This document shows positions 12,870-22,736 of a stretch of DNA of 64,000 bases, piece after piece. Both the position numbers and the translations under genes were made by a program. The DNA is from Hyperoodon ampullatus (Eukaryota; Chordata; Mammalia; Artiodactyla; Ziphiidae), in assembly GCA_949752795.1 (NCBI GenBank), contig OX457061.1:34476425-34540424 (forward strand), in the 5' to 3' direction. How positions within the stretch are numbered: the first letter of the stretch is position 1; the number at the start of each line of letters is the position of its first letter. Below the pieces are notes generated by a model. The model was given only the letters and a program-made list of their open reading frames with translations. It ran no database searches and was not told the origin of the DNA.

Positions 12870-12979
12870 CTTTGAATGTCGAATGTCTCCGGGACGGATA
12901 GCGTTTACTAGGCTTCCTCTCGAACGTGCTGGTTCTTCGTAACCTGGCGCCATGTGTAGCCTGGTATTCCGTCCGGCCA
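12870..12979 (-). CDS. EPB41L4B: EPB41L4B exon 12 (FERM-adjacent region)
   Basis: This 110-nt exon encodes (S)GRTEYQATHGARLRRTSTF and then ERKPSKRYPSRRHSTFK plus one base. It is a basic, Ser/Thr-rich FERM-adjacent segment, where 4.1 proteins carry kinase sites. 'RRTSTF' and 'SRRHSTF' look like basophilic kinase targets, which is inference. This segment is what separates EPB41L4B from EPB41L4A. The acceptor is gctttccag. The donor gtggtg is weak. Confidence 0.96.
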
Positions 12980-14009
12980 CTGGAAAGCAAACATTTCACT
13001 GCATGCTACCAATATCAGAATGTCAGTACATTATACGTATTTGGAAGTGAACTTTTATTTCCAAGAGCTCCAATGTAAATTTCAACTTATCTCAAACTCG
13101 TTTGGTAAAGACACACACTAAATTTAGCCTTCCGTTTGAAAATAAAATCACTGTTGCCAAATCCAGGCTGTATTATATTTCCGCCAAAGGACAAAACCTG
13201 CAATTTAGGTACCAGCCACTTGACTGCACAAACCAAGCAGGTCTGAGTACTTGGAATATTTGACTAAGAGAACACTGATTCACACATAAAATACCTTTCC
13301 TAAAACATATTAGGTAGACATTTAACTCTTTTAAAAGGCTGTTATCAGTGACCACTTAACTAAACCTTGGCTTTCCTTGCTATGCCAAGAAAAACACTGC
13401 TGCTTTCACCAAGGCTTTCCATCAACCCAACGTCCAGCTACAGCTTCCAGGAGGCAATGCTATCTTTGTCTGATCTATCACTGCCTCGTTCCAACCACCC
13501 TCGGCTTATGATTTATCACATGGAAGGAGCCACTTGCCACCTGCTTTAACTGCCTCCAAGGGGCAAACTCATCTCCAAACTCCCTTCTCACGCTGGGCTG
13601 GACCAAGTCCCACGGAAGTGTCCTGCCAGGATGGAAACCCCGCCTGGGCAACCTCAACAGTCCAGCCCTGCTCACTTGGAGCACAGTAGACTTCAGCACA
13701 CCGTGCAACGTCTCTGCCAGGCTTTGCAGTTATGACATCTTCCTTCTATCCTTCCTTCGCAGGACCCACGAGTCGATTCTTTCTCAAAAAGGACTCCACC
13801 CCCCCCCACTCCCCTCTGCAGCATTTAAAACTACATTCAAACCAAGCGATTCTTTAAACACAAGTGCACAGACATTTCCGTGCACAGCAGAAAAATGTGA
13901 AATGAACAAATCGTTTGGCATCTTAAATAGAGTTCAAGGACATGCCACGTGTGAGAAGAGGTTATGAAACCATGTGAAGTTTTAGATCTTGTAACAGCAA
14001 TTCTCAGAT

Positions 14010-14100
14010 CTGTAAACATGCCTCAGGAATCGACCCTGGGAGTGCATTTAAAATGCACATTCCCAGGCCTTATTCATACAGCCACACGTGAGTCCCCATA
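14010..14100. mobile_element. MER5A-like fragment
   Basis: A short worn piece with 'gcacattcccaggccttatt' and '...agattctgatt'. It is placed just before the SINE at 14163. Confidence 0.4.
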
Positions 14101-14162
14101 GATTCTGATTACAAAGGCCTTAGATGAGGTCCTAAATCCTCATTTTAAAAAAACACCCAGGG

Positions 14163-14542
14163 GGCTTCCCTGGTGGCGCAGTGGTTGAGAATCTGCCTGC
14201 TAATGCAGGGGACACGGGTTCGAGCGCTGGTCTGGGAAGATCCCACATGCCGCAGAGCAACTAGGCCCGTGAGCCGCAACTACTGAGCCTGTGCATTTGG
14301 AGCCTGTGCTCCGCAACAAGAGAGGCCATGACAGTGAGAGGCCCGTGCACCGCGATGAAGAGCGGCCCCTGCTTGCCACAACTAGAGAAAGCCCTCACAT
14401 AGAAACGAAGACCCAACCCAGGCAAAAATAAATAAATAAATAAATAAATGGAAAGAAGGCTCAACATTAAAAAAAAAAAGTGCTCATCAGTAGTAACCAA
14501 GGAAAGAAAATTAAAACCACAGGGATATTAAAAAAACAAAAC
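14163..14542 (+). mobile_element. CHR-type SINE plus L1-like 3' segment inside one duplication
   Basis: The SINE body runs 14163 to about 14450 and ends in (AAAT)n. It is followed by about 90 bp that look like worn L1 ORF2 ('gctcatcagtagtaaccaag', 'aaattaaaaccaca') and then an A/AAAC-rich end. The exact 15-bp duplication aaaaaacacccaggg flanks the whole unit at 14148-14162 and 14543-14557. Confidence 0.85.
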
Positions 14543-14744
14543 AAAAAACACCCAGGGAGTTCTCATGCACTTTGAGAGACATGGTCTTAGAAATGTAAGT
14601 AGAAATATATCAGAATAAACTTTTCTTTCTTCAGGGTCTTTTCAGATTCAAATATTCCTGAGCCCAGCCTGGGTCACACACACACACGGTGACATCTGCT
14701 CTCATTCTTGTCACCAAATTTCTTGATGTTGGCATGTGACAGGC

Positions 14745-14945
14745 GATACAGTAGTGGTTAAAATATAAGACATAAGACCCAGACTGCCTGGGGTTGAATC
14801 TCAGCTCTACCACTGACTGGCTGTGACTTCGGGCAGATTATATACCCCACCCCCAGACCTAGTTCCCTTATTTGTACAATGGGTATAATCTGAGGACCCA
14901 TCTCATTAAGGCCATGGGGAGGATTACGAGTTGGTACATGAGAAG
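14745..14945 (+). mobile_element. MIR
   Basis: 'acagtagtggttaaaatata', then '...ctctaccactgactggctgtg' and '...acaatgggtataatctgag', gives head and core in order. Confidence 0.75.
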
Positions 14946-14949
14946 CTCT

Positions 14950-15160
14950 AGTGCAGTGTGGTCGACAGAGCTTTCCAAAACGACGCTCGTGTTCTACATC
15001 AGCACGGCCCAATGTGGCAGCCACCCATCTCACTTGTACCAGGCACCTGAAGCATGGTTAGAGAGACCAAGGAGCCAATTTTTAAATGCACTGAACATGA
15101 ATTAATTTAGATAGCCACATGTAGCTCGCATCTACTGTATTAGACAGCACAGTTCCAGCT
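14950..15160. mobile_element. Possible old DNA-transposon fragment
   Basis: 'agatagccacatgtagctcg' and 'tattagacagcacagttcc' resemble the end of a widespread mammalian DNA transposon. The family was not assigned. Confidence 0.35.
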
Positions 15161-15164
15161 AAAT

Positions 15165-15345
15165 GTCAGCTGTTAATAATTTTGTGATTATTAGCTTCAT
15201 CTTATCGATGAGGATGCGGAGGCTAGAAGAGCTCTGGCGACTCCACGAAAGGTCAGATGCTAAGAAAGAAGCAGGGGCAGGACGTCCAACCCAAGCCTCC
15301 AGATGCAGGTCCACTGCTCCTTTCACCAAAACATCACGGCTGCCC
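15165..15345 (-). mobile_element. MIR
   Basis: 'tcatcttatcgatgaggatg' and 'cggaggctagaagagctctg' fit the reverse MIR core. It lies between another MIR and exon 11. Confidence 0.5.
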
Positions 15346-15386
15346 TCCTACAAGACACATGACCGTGTTGTAAAAACGGTGCCTAC

Positions 15387-15556
15387 CTGAACCTGAAGCG
15401 AGAGCCCAGTCTGATAAAGTCCGATCTGTTGGACTTGCTGTTTCCCGGCGTCCGCAGCCGGAAGAAGGCGTGGTGCTCCACGGCGCACTTCCACAGATGC
15501 TTGCAGGTCCGGGCGCTGTCCAGGCGGAACACGAACGTGTGCTCCTGTTCCCGGCC
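15387..15556 (-). CDS. EPB41L4B: EPB41L4B exon 11 (end of F3, start of FERM-adjacent)
   Basis: At 170 nt this is the largest exon in the window. It encodes 56 complete residues from [20 protein letters not shown] through [14 protein letters not shown] to [12 protein letters not shown]. The 'C..LWK...E.H.FFRL' signature ends F3, the typical 4.1-family C-terminal helix. 'F..LGS.FR.SG' opens the FERM-adjacent region. The exon is GC-rich compared with its surroundings. The acceptor cttcacctccgag is not a strong pyrimidine tract, and the donor is gtaggc. Confidence 0.97.
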
Positions 15557-15656
15557 CTCGGAGGTGAAGCACGGGGGTCCCGGTGAGTGGGGATTTGTAA
15601 CACTGACTCAGGATGACTCACTCACAGCAAGGCGGAGGAACGGAGGCAAGGCTTAC

Positions 15657-15726
15657 CTGGTCATCGTCCTCCACCACCACCAGCGTCAATTTGCTCTTTT
15701 TAAAATCCATTTTGGTAATTTTTGGC
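15657..15726 (-). CDS. EPB41L4B: EPB41L4B exon 10 (FERM F3)
   Basis: This 70-nt exon encodes (W)PKITKMDFKKSKLTLVVVEDDDQ. The 'W..I....FK...F.' element is a conserved F3 strand in FERM proteins. The acceptor is tctctggccag and the donor gtaagc follows CAG. Only 100 bp separate it from exon 11. Confidence 0.97.
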
Positions 15727-16026
15727 CTGGCCAGAGAGAAAGCATTTTCAAAGCACAGTCTGCAGCAGCGCTGTCTACCCATCACACCGCCGTTTCCTTT
15801 CTACCGTTTAAGCTCAGATTTGCTCAAGGAATCACTCATTCATGTTAAGTGTGATTATCCATCCAGAAGCGCCACTGCCATTTGTCAGACACCCACAAAT
15901 GCAAGAATACGTGTGTTTTAAAAATGAATCTGGGTGTTGCAAATATCCCTTGATCATCACCCATCACATATAATTCCACCACAAAATAGGAAAAGACATT
16001 TTTAATATAGGACAAAACTAAATTAC

Positions 16027-16115
16027 CAAAAGAATAAGCCTATTTTGTTAGCTCCTTCAAAGATTAAAATGCCTGTCGGGGTCAGTCCAAGAGAATATTC
16101 ACAGCCATCTCTTCC
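16027..16115 (-). CDS. EPB41L4B: EPB41L4B exon 9 (FERM F3)
   Basis: This 89-nt exon encodes [20 protein letters not shown] and then GANKIGLFF(W). It forms the first strands of the F3 (PH/PTB-like) lobe, with the 4.1-type 'G.....LG....GI.VF.....I..F.W' pattern. The acceptor gtttatttgtag is good and the donor is gtaatt. The intron to exon 10 is 300 bp and the intron from exon 8 is 158 bp. Confidence 0.97.
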
Positions 16116-16273
16116 CTACAAATAAACGAAGGCACAGTCGGTAGAGGGTTCTAACAGGTCGTCACAGAGCAGAATGCAAAACAGTTTCCTCACCGCATTA
16201 CTTTGTTTGCACATTGTTTACACGTTTTTCAGTCACCGGGAAAACCAATTACTTAAACGCACACGGTTCTTAC

Positions 16274-16361
16274 CCTGACAACGTGCATGTCTACCCCATA
16301 CATTTCCAGCCACTTCGCTTTATTCAGATAGGAGAGTTCCGCCTGGGCAGGGCTCTTTCCC
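16274..16361 (-). CDS. EPB41L4B: EPB41L4B exon 8 (end of F2, start of F3)
   Basis: This 88-nt exon encodes [20 protein letters not shown] and then YGVDMHVVR. The 'G.SPA.AE..YL..A..LEMYGVD' motif is the hallmark at the F2/F3 border of all band 4.1 proteins. The exon ends on a codon boundary before donor gtaaga. The acceptor is tttttctaag. It is the first (5'-most in the transcript) exon of a compact four-exon cluster. Confidence 0.97.
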
Positions 16362-17460
16362 CTTAGAAAAACCAACGAGACACATGTGAACTGCAACGCG
16401 TACACCCACACAAGCCTGAAGGGCACGGCCCCATGAAGGGGTGCTTGGGGCAATTAAAGGGATGAGGGCTACCGATTTACATCAACATGACACGACCTCC
16501 AAGAACAGACTGTTAACTGAGCGGAAAGAGGACAAGGCAGGGCTTATAATAGGAACGCTTAGGGAGACGACTCTGTGTGTGTAGGTTCGTGCATGCGTGT
16601 GCGGAGGAGAAAGGCTGGAAGGATACACAGCTGGCTGCTCACGGCGGCTTCGTGCAGGCAGGAGCGTGGGTGGGGTGTGGCAGGGACTGGGGCAAGACTC
16701 CACGCCCGCCCGCCCGTTTCTACGTTGTTGTTTCAATGGGATATGAGAATGTGCTACTGTCACCTTGCATCTGCAAAGGAGCCAGAATGGCTGTGGGACA
16801 ATGGGAAACCACGCTCGGTTTCTGAGTCCAAGAGTGACTGGGCACAGGCAGTGTCTGGGGAAGATGGGCCAGGCGGGAGGAGAGGCGGTGGCCCTGTTAT
16901 CCAGGCATAAAACTGCTAGACTAGGGTGACTAAGGGAGGAAAGGGACAAAGCAAGAGAGAAGTGGCAGGGCCGGACTTAGCTGTGGTGACCACGTGTCCT
17001 GAAATACACCTCTACAACACATGGTCTCAAACATGAGTGTCCCTGTAAGGAACCCCAGGACACATTTCTAAAGGGTCTGCCCTAGCAGTCCAGGCCATGG
17101 ACAGAGCCCCAGGTGTGTGGGACCGGGTGGATCAAGGCAGCACCCCTCTGCCTTGGTTAGGAGGCCAGGATGGCCATGGCGTCCCTGGCTATGCAACGAG
17201 CAAATCAGGACCAGGCCCTGTACTTCAGAGGAAGAAACAGGAGTATGGCTTGGTTTTTACTGTACATCTCTGGAAAGAGAGAGGTCCTGTGGGCCTTTGA
17301 AAAACAGGACTGAAGCACGGGAGAGAAAGAAGTGAAGAGCTGGAGCTGCGATTTTACAGTCATCAACAAAGCCACTCTGCCATCCAATAGAAGAGTCTGA
17401 CAAATGCTTACAAATGACCAAATGCATATATCAGAATGTTAGATGGTAGCATCAAGGTAC
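16362..17460 (-). other. EPB41L4B: Intron 7 (1.1 kb)
   Basis: I see no repeat, RNA gene or coding exon. It is moderately GC-rich. An open frame at 16482-16949 on the minus strand has no recognised domain. Confidence 0.7.
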
Positions 17461-17581
17461 CTGCACTCTTTCCACCTCTGGAAGATATCAAATTCCATCG
17501 CTTCTGTCTGATTTGGAATGAACCGAAACTCAGACACAAGCTCTGGTGTATGTTCTGGAAGCTCGCACTCCCCAAGCTCGG
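17461..17581 (-). CDS. EPB41L4B: EPB41L4B exon 7 (FERM F2)
   Basis: This 121-nt exon encodes (A)[18 protein letters not shown] and then [21 protein letters not shown](R). It covers the central helices of F2, including the 4.1-family 'AELG' and 'F.P.Q...ME..I...' pattern. The acceptor is ...aacctgcag and the donor is gtacct. The AG at the end joins the G of exon 8 to make Arg. Confidence 0.96.
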
Positions 17582-18429
17582 CTGCAGGTTTCATAAAAGG
17601 GAGAAAACAGGAGACAGTGAATGCTTTTGGTTATTGCAGCACCAGGTCCAAAGGCACTTGGCCTGACTGTAAACAGCACAGGTACCCCCTCATGTATAAC
17701 CAACTCCCCGCTTTCAGGAGGATTTAACTCCCACTCGGTCCCCACATGTACGTTCAGAATCCCCATGAAATCACTCCAATGCGCTCCCCACCAGGCCATA
17801 CACCATCATCTCAGTTATGACTATCCCTCTCCCGACTATTTCTCTGGCCCAGGGAGGCCCTGATTACATTTCCCCCACAAAATTGTAGTGTCTGAATTTG
17901 CAATAAAAGGCAACTGCAGGGAACGGGGACCCATCCAGCAACATCCATGTAACAAGGCTCTCGTTAAGGGTGGGTCTGAACAGCACTCCAGAGTCTGCAG
18001 TGCTGGAGAGGACCAATCAAGAATGCGGTACAGGCAGAATCAGGGAGAAAAAATCTGGCAGGAGGGAGAAGGAAGGAGTGAGGAGTGAGGGAGGAGGGGG
18101 TGAGAAGGCCACGGGAGCAACTGCGGCAACTCAGGCAGAAGCTGGGAGGGAGCTGGCTGTGCAGAAGGGAGCAGCAGCCACGCGGGCGATCCCAGCAAAA
18201 GGCCCGAAGCTGCCGCTTGGTCCTGGCTCTTGCCCAGTGCCCCAGGGAATGCAGGGCCCGAGGACACAGGGGGCCCATTCCTCCAGGATATGAATGAGAA
18301 AGTCCACTCTCTCCACTCCCCCTACCCTTGCAGTGCAGGAGGCAGACCCCAGAAGGAAAAGGAATCCTCCAGGGGTTCCTCTATATCTTGTTTGCTATGA
18401 ACTCTAATTACCTCTGATACCTTGCTGCA

Positions 18430-18760
18430 CAAAGTGTGGTCCGCAGACCAGCAGCGTGGGCCTGCTCACCATGCACAATCGCAGGCCCCACCCTGGACCT
18501 GCTGCAGCAAACCCACCACGTGCCCAGGAGGGTGGTGCACACATTACTTTGAAAAGCACTCATCTTCGACAGCGGTTTTCGAATGCACCAGAATTGCCTA
18601 GAGGGCTCGTTCGAACACACGTTGCTGGCCCCCATCCCCGGAGGTTCTAAATCCACAGGTTTGGAACAAGGCCTGAAAACTTGCATTTCTAACAAGTTCC
18701 CAGGGGATGCTGACGCAGCTGATGCAGTATGTTCCCAGGGAACACACGCTGAGAATCACG
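18430..18760. mobile_element. MER5-like DNA-transposon fragments (probably two)
   Basis: 'acaaagtgtggtccgcagac' begins one copy. 'tctaacaagttcccagggga' and 'cacgctgagaatcacgg' belong to a second, longer copy. Confidence 0.5.
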
Positions 18761-19549
18761 GCTTAACACGACATCCCACAGACCAGCCAGCAAATGACCA
18801 AACACCCCCAGTGACAGCAACGCACTATGAACCCAGCAGCCCTTTCCAGTGGCTTCTGAGCCCCAATCCCAGAGCCCACCTTTCAGGAAAGGGACTCCAG
18901 TTGGCTCACAGGAGAAGAGGTTAAAATGTTCCTGTCCACACAGAGGAAGCAGCTATACCATACTCGGAGGGGTGGTGGGAGGACTGCAGGAGACGGTGTC
19001 TGACACAGGGTGGGGACCTAGTGACTGTCCCCTCACCTGACTGCAGCCCCTCATCTGCAGCTCTCAACTGGACAGCACCCCTAATACCACCAGGTGGTCT
19101 GGGTCAGGATGTGCAGCTGCTTGGTGCCTTGGGCAAAGTCACAAATGAAGATCGTGACATATTTGCCCAGAAGAGGTGAGGGCTGGGCTCCCAAGGCTGA
19201 GGGCCACGACTGACAGCTGACCAAGATGTCACCCTGAAGCTAGGGACCTGGCAAGGCTAGAAGGGCAGTCTGGGAAGATATCTCCTTGATATGAACCATG
19301 CTGCACCCATGGGCCAAAGTGAGCCCTGTGTTTACTGGTGTGTCTGCACAAGACTGGATTAACTGTGCATCTGACATCATCAAGCACAGGAGCGAGAAGC
19401 CAATGACGAGGTTCCCCCGAGATCAGGCAAGGGGGACACTTTGCTGCCTTCCTTCCAAGAACCTGCCGGCAAGAGGACACTTTGCTCAGTCTTTGAACTC
19501 TGCAGCCAGGGTCCCAGCTGTGAAGGGTGTGGGGCGTGGTGGAAACAGC

Positions 19550-19690
19550 TCAGAGGCAGGAGGGCTTGACACCCAACTTGACCATATACTACCTGTGTGA
19601 CCTGGGCAAGTCACTTAACTGTCCTGGGTCTCTGATGCCTTATCCACAAAAGGGAAACTGACAAAGATGAAACAAGATCATGGACACACA
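19550..19690 (+). mobile_element. MIR
   Basis: 'tactacctgtgtgacctggg' followed by 'caagtcacttaactgtcctg' is the conserved MIR core. Confidence 0.75.
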
Positions 19691-20704
19691 ACAAATGACT
19701 ATCCCATTCTTCTCCTCCCTTCTTCTTCTTTGTGCCTGAAATAATGTCCAAATCAACAAGCAGGGCCACTGCATCACAACTCATGAGGCATCAATTCAAG
19801 GACAACTGCAGCAAGACACGTATTCAAGGCTCAAGCATGGGAAGAAGTACACAAACTTTCACTGTGCAAACCCACAGAGGCTCTCTAGCGATCTTCATAG
19901 TCCAAGGCAAACCGGCTTCTCTGCGCCTGAACTAGAAGCATTTACTGATGGGCTGGGGGGAGGAGGGGACATGGAGAGACAATGTGACAAAAACTTCCCC
20001 ATTTCCGTGTCTACATCTTCAGTTTTTCTTTGTACCTGACATAATGACTGCATCTTAAATTACACTAATGTTGTGGTTCCAACTCAGATAGGTAATTTCT
20101 CCAAGAAGGGCTCAAATGACAGCTGGTATTCTCGTCTGCCTCGGCTGCAGGGCAAGGCAAATGGTTCTCCTAGAGCTGGGTGATGCCTTCATCACTTGGG
20201 GGCAGGCAGGGTGGTGACATCTGTGCCTCATCATCCTCTAATCATTTAGGACGTGTGCCAATGGCTTTAGGAAGAACCTCTCAGGTGGACTGACGGCCCC
20301 AGGTCTGACATGGATGCTTTCATCCCATTAACTACACCCTGCCATCTACTGCTGGGCCACCAAGCCTGACAGTATGACCTCCTGGCAGCTCAGAAACTCT
20401 AGGGTGGATGCAACTAGGCAAGCTGGTGAAATACAGATTGGTCCAAGTGGACAGTCCATTTCCAAGTTCCCCAAGCCACTGCACATGGTTATGGTACTTA
20501 CCATAAGGACCACTGTATTAGGAAAATATGGATGTGAAGCACTTAGCATTGTATTTAGCACAGACGGTTACCTCCAACACAAGTGCCTTCAGACCACATG
20601 GGCAGACTGCCCTTCAGCCAAAGTCCATGGGTGGGGGGGCTCTTCAACTTCATTCTGCACTTACTGAGCACCTATTATATGCCAAGTCCCCACTAGATAA
20701 TAAG

Positions 20705-21205
20705 CACTAAAGTGGTAGATGGACCTAGAGTCTGTCATACACAGTGAAGTAAGTCAGAAAGGGAAAAACAAATACAGCATGCTAATGCATATACATGGAA
20801 TCTAAAAAAAAAATGGTTCTGATGAACCTAGGGGCAGGACAGGAATAAAGATGCAGACGTAGAGAATGGACTTGAGGACACGGGGCGGGGTTGGGGGTGG
20901 AAGGGTAAGCTGGGACGAAGTGAAAGAATAGCATTGACATATATACACTACCAAATGTAAAATAGATAGCTAGTGGGAAGCAACCACATAGCACAGGGAG
21001 ATCAGCTCGGTGCTCTGTGACCACCTAGAGGGGTGGGATAGGGAGGGTGGGAGGGAGATGCAAGAGGGAGGGGATATAGGGATACATGTATACATATAGC
21101 TGATTCACTTTGTTATACAGCAGCAACTAACAAAACAATGTAAAGCAATTATACTCCAATAAAGATGAAAAAAAAATATATATATACATAAATAAATGAA
21201 AAAAA
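20705..21205 (+). mobile_element. LINE-1 3' end, strongly truncated
   Basis: It begins in the last ORF2 codons ('gatggacctagagtctgtca') and continues through a 3'UTR nearly identical in layout to that of the copy at 4408-6474, ending in 'ccaataaagatg' and an A-rich tail with TA repeats. Roughly 0.5 kb remains. No clear target-site duplication was found. Confidence 0.88.
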
Positions 21206-21829
21206 AAAGCAGTAAAGGTGACTAAGGAATGGAAGTATCAGGGAATGGGAGTAACCTGGTCATTAAAAACCTTCTTTATAAGTACAAACATGACAGAATA
21301 TATGTACTAAAATTACCAAGTAGAAAATCATACAAAAAAATTTGTGTATGAGTCTGATCAGAACTACATTTTTAAAACTCAAACTCATAGACAGAAACTC
21401 TGCTTGTCTGTGGGTAGGACCGCAGGTTACGTTCTTCCTTCTACTCGTCTGATTGTTGTCCTGATATTCTGTAATAAGCCTGTACTGATTTTATAATTTG
21501 AAAAGACTTAGATCAACTTTTAAAACTTGGTAAATACAAAAGTCAGAAGCCAAATCTTACTATGGCCACTCAAAAATACTTAGTAGTTATAAATGAATAC
21601 ATCATAATTCATTATCCCATAGAAGCTCTGATAAACGAGTCCGCAATATATGTCTATCCGATGTGCTGATGAAATTCCTCATATACAGTTACACGTTAGT
21701 ATCCTTTTAGTTAGTGCTGGCAACTTTAACAAGTGTTTCTTGTGCATGTTAAACTAAAAATCCACCAGTGCATCAGACAGATGGAACAGTCAACGTTGAG
21801 AGACAGGCAACCCTCTTACCGTCCAATTC

Positions 21830-22640
21830 CCACCCACATGCTGATGACTCTCCCCTGTCAGTGCTTCCAGCCTGACCTGTCTGGTGAGCCAGATACAGAC
21901 TCAAGAAGCTCCCAGAGGCCCCACTGGCCCCTCTCAGCCAAGAGACCCTACACAGATGTCCCCCCACTGGAGCCCACCTTTTCTTCTAACCATTCACTGT
22001 CACCATCTCCCATCCTTGGTAGCAGCCTGTGAGTCATCTCTGTCTCCTCTCTCAACACTGAGCCTAATGACCAGGTCCTTCTCCTTGTACCGCTGATGCT
22101 ATTTTGGGGTGTGTGTTTAACCCCCAGCCTTAGTTTCGGTTTGTTACAGCTACACCTCCTCACTTCACCCCCAGCCCCAGTCTTGGTCTTGCCCCCACCC
22201 CTTCTCCCCATCACAGCCACTGTGGCCTTTCTAAAATGCACGTCTGACCAGGCCTGCCTCCCGCTCAAGAGCCTTCCAAGACGCCATGTTGACAGCACGA
22301 AGTTCATGCGCTTTAAATGGGGTCAAGGTCACCCGCCCCTCCAGGTTTTTGAACTTGGCCCTCTGACACCAATCAACTGCTAGTGCCTCTCCGCACTTTT
22401 CTACTTTGTGCCTTGGTTCCTCTGTTCATCTCCATCTACCGTTCCCCCGACAGGCCTCCACCTTCCAAGCCTCCTGCAGGTCTCTCTTCCTGAAGGAACC
22501 ACACTGTACTCTGTACGTACACACAGGAGTATGTGATCCGGCCACGAGGTCCTCATGGGACTGAAAGCTACTTGGGGACGGAGACCAAAGCAGAGTACTG
22601 TGCCTGGTACACAGGAGACCCTCATTTGTTGAAATGAAAA
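21830..22640 (+). mobile_element. L2 LINE remnant
   Basis: 'cacgtctgaccaggcctgcc' and the 3' piece '...tgtgcctggtacacaggaga', ending 'catttgttgaaatg', are L2 3' landmarks in order. Confidence 0.55.
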
Positions 22641-22683
22641 GCAACAACTTTAAAATGCTAATTACCACTAAGGAATAATGTAC

Positions 22684-22736
22684 CTTGGAGACAGAGAGCA
22701 GATAACTCCACAGCTGTTTCATATGGGCATTTCAAT
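22684..22736 (-). CDS. EPB41L4B: EPB41L4B exon 6 (FERM F2)
   Basis: This 53-nt exon encodes (K)LKCPYETAVELSALCLQ plus one base. It is the second helix of F2, where 4.1 proteins carry 'L.C....A..LASY..QAE'. The acceptor cccttccaag is good. The donor gtacat departs from consensus at positions +4 and +5, although the exon side CCAAG is favourable. Confidence 0.94.

Larger units (their letters stand above)
12980..15386 (-). other. EPB41L4B: Intron 11 (2.4 kb)
   Basis: It contains a SINE with an extra L1-like 3' segment (14163-14542), a MER5A-like fragment before it, and MIR copies on both strands (14745-14945 and 15165-15345). The part 12980-14000 has no recognised feature. Confidence 0.75.
17582..22683 (-). 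other. EPB41L4B: Intron 6 (5.1 kb)
   Basis: It contains MER5A-like fossils (18430-18760), a MIR (19550-19690), a strongly truncated L1 3' end (20705-21205) and L2 remnants (21830-22640). The part 17582-18430 is GC-rich but has no clear CpG-island density and no recognised exon. Confidence 0.75.

Noticed and set aside
17900..18300. GC-rich stretch as CpG island or promoter
   Set aside because: GC is raised by GGA/GCA runs but CpG density is low, and there is no exon next to it.
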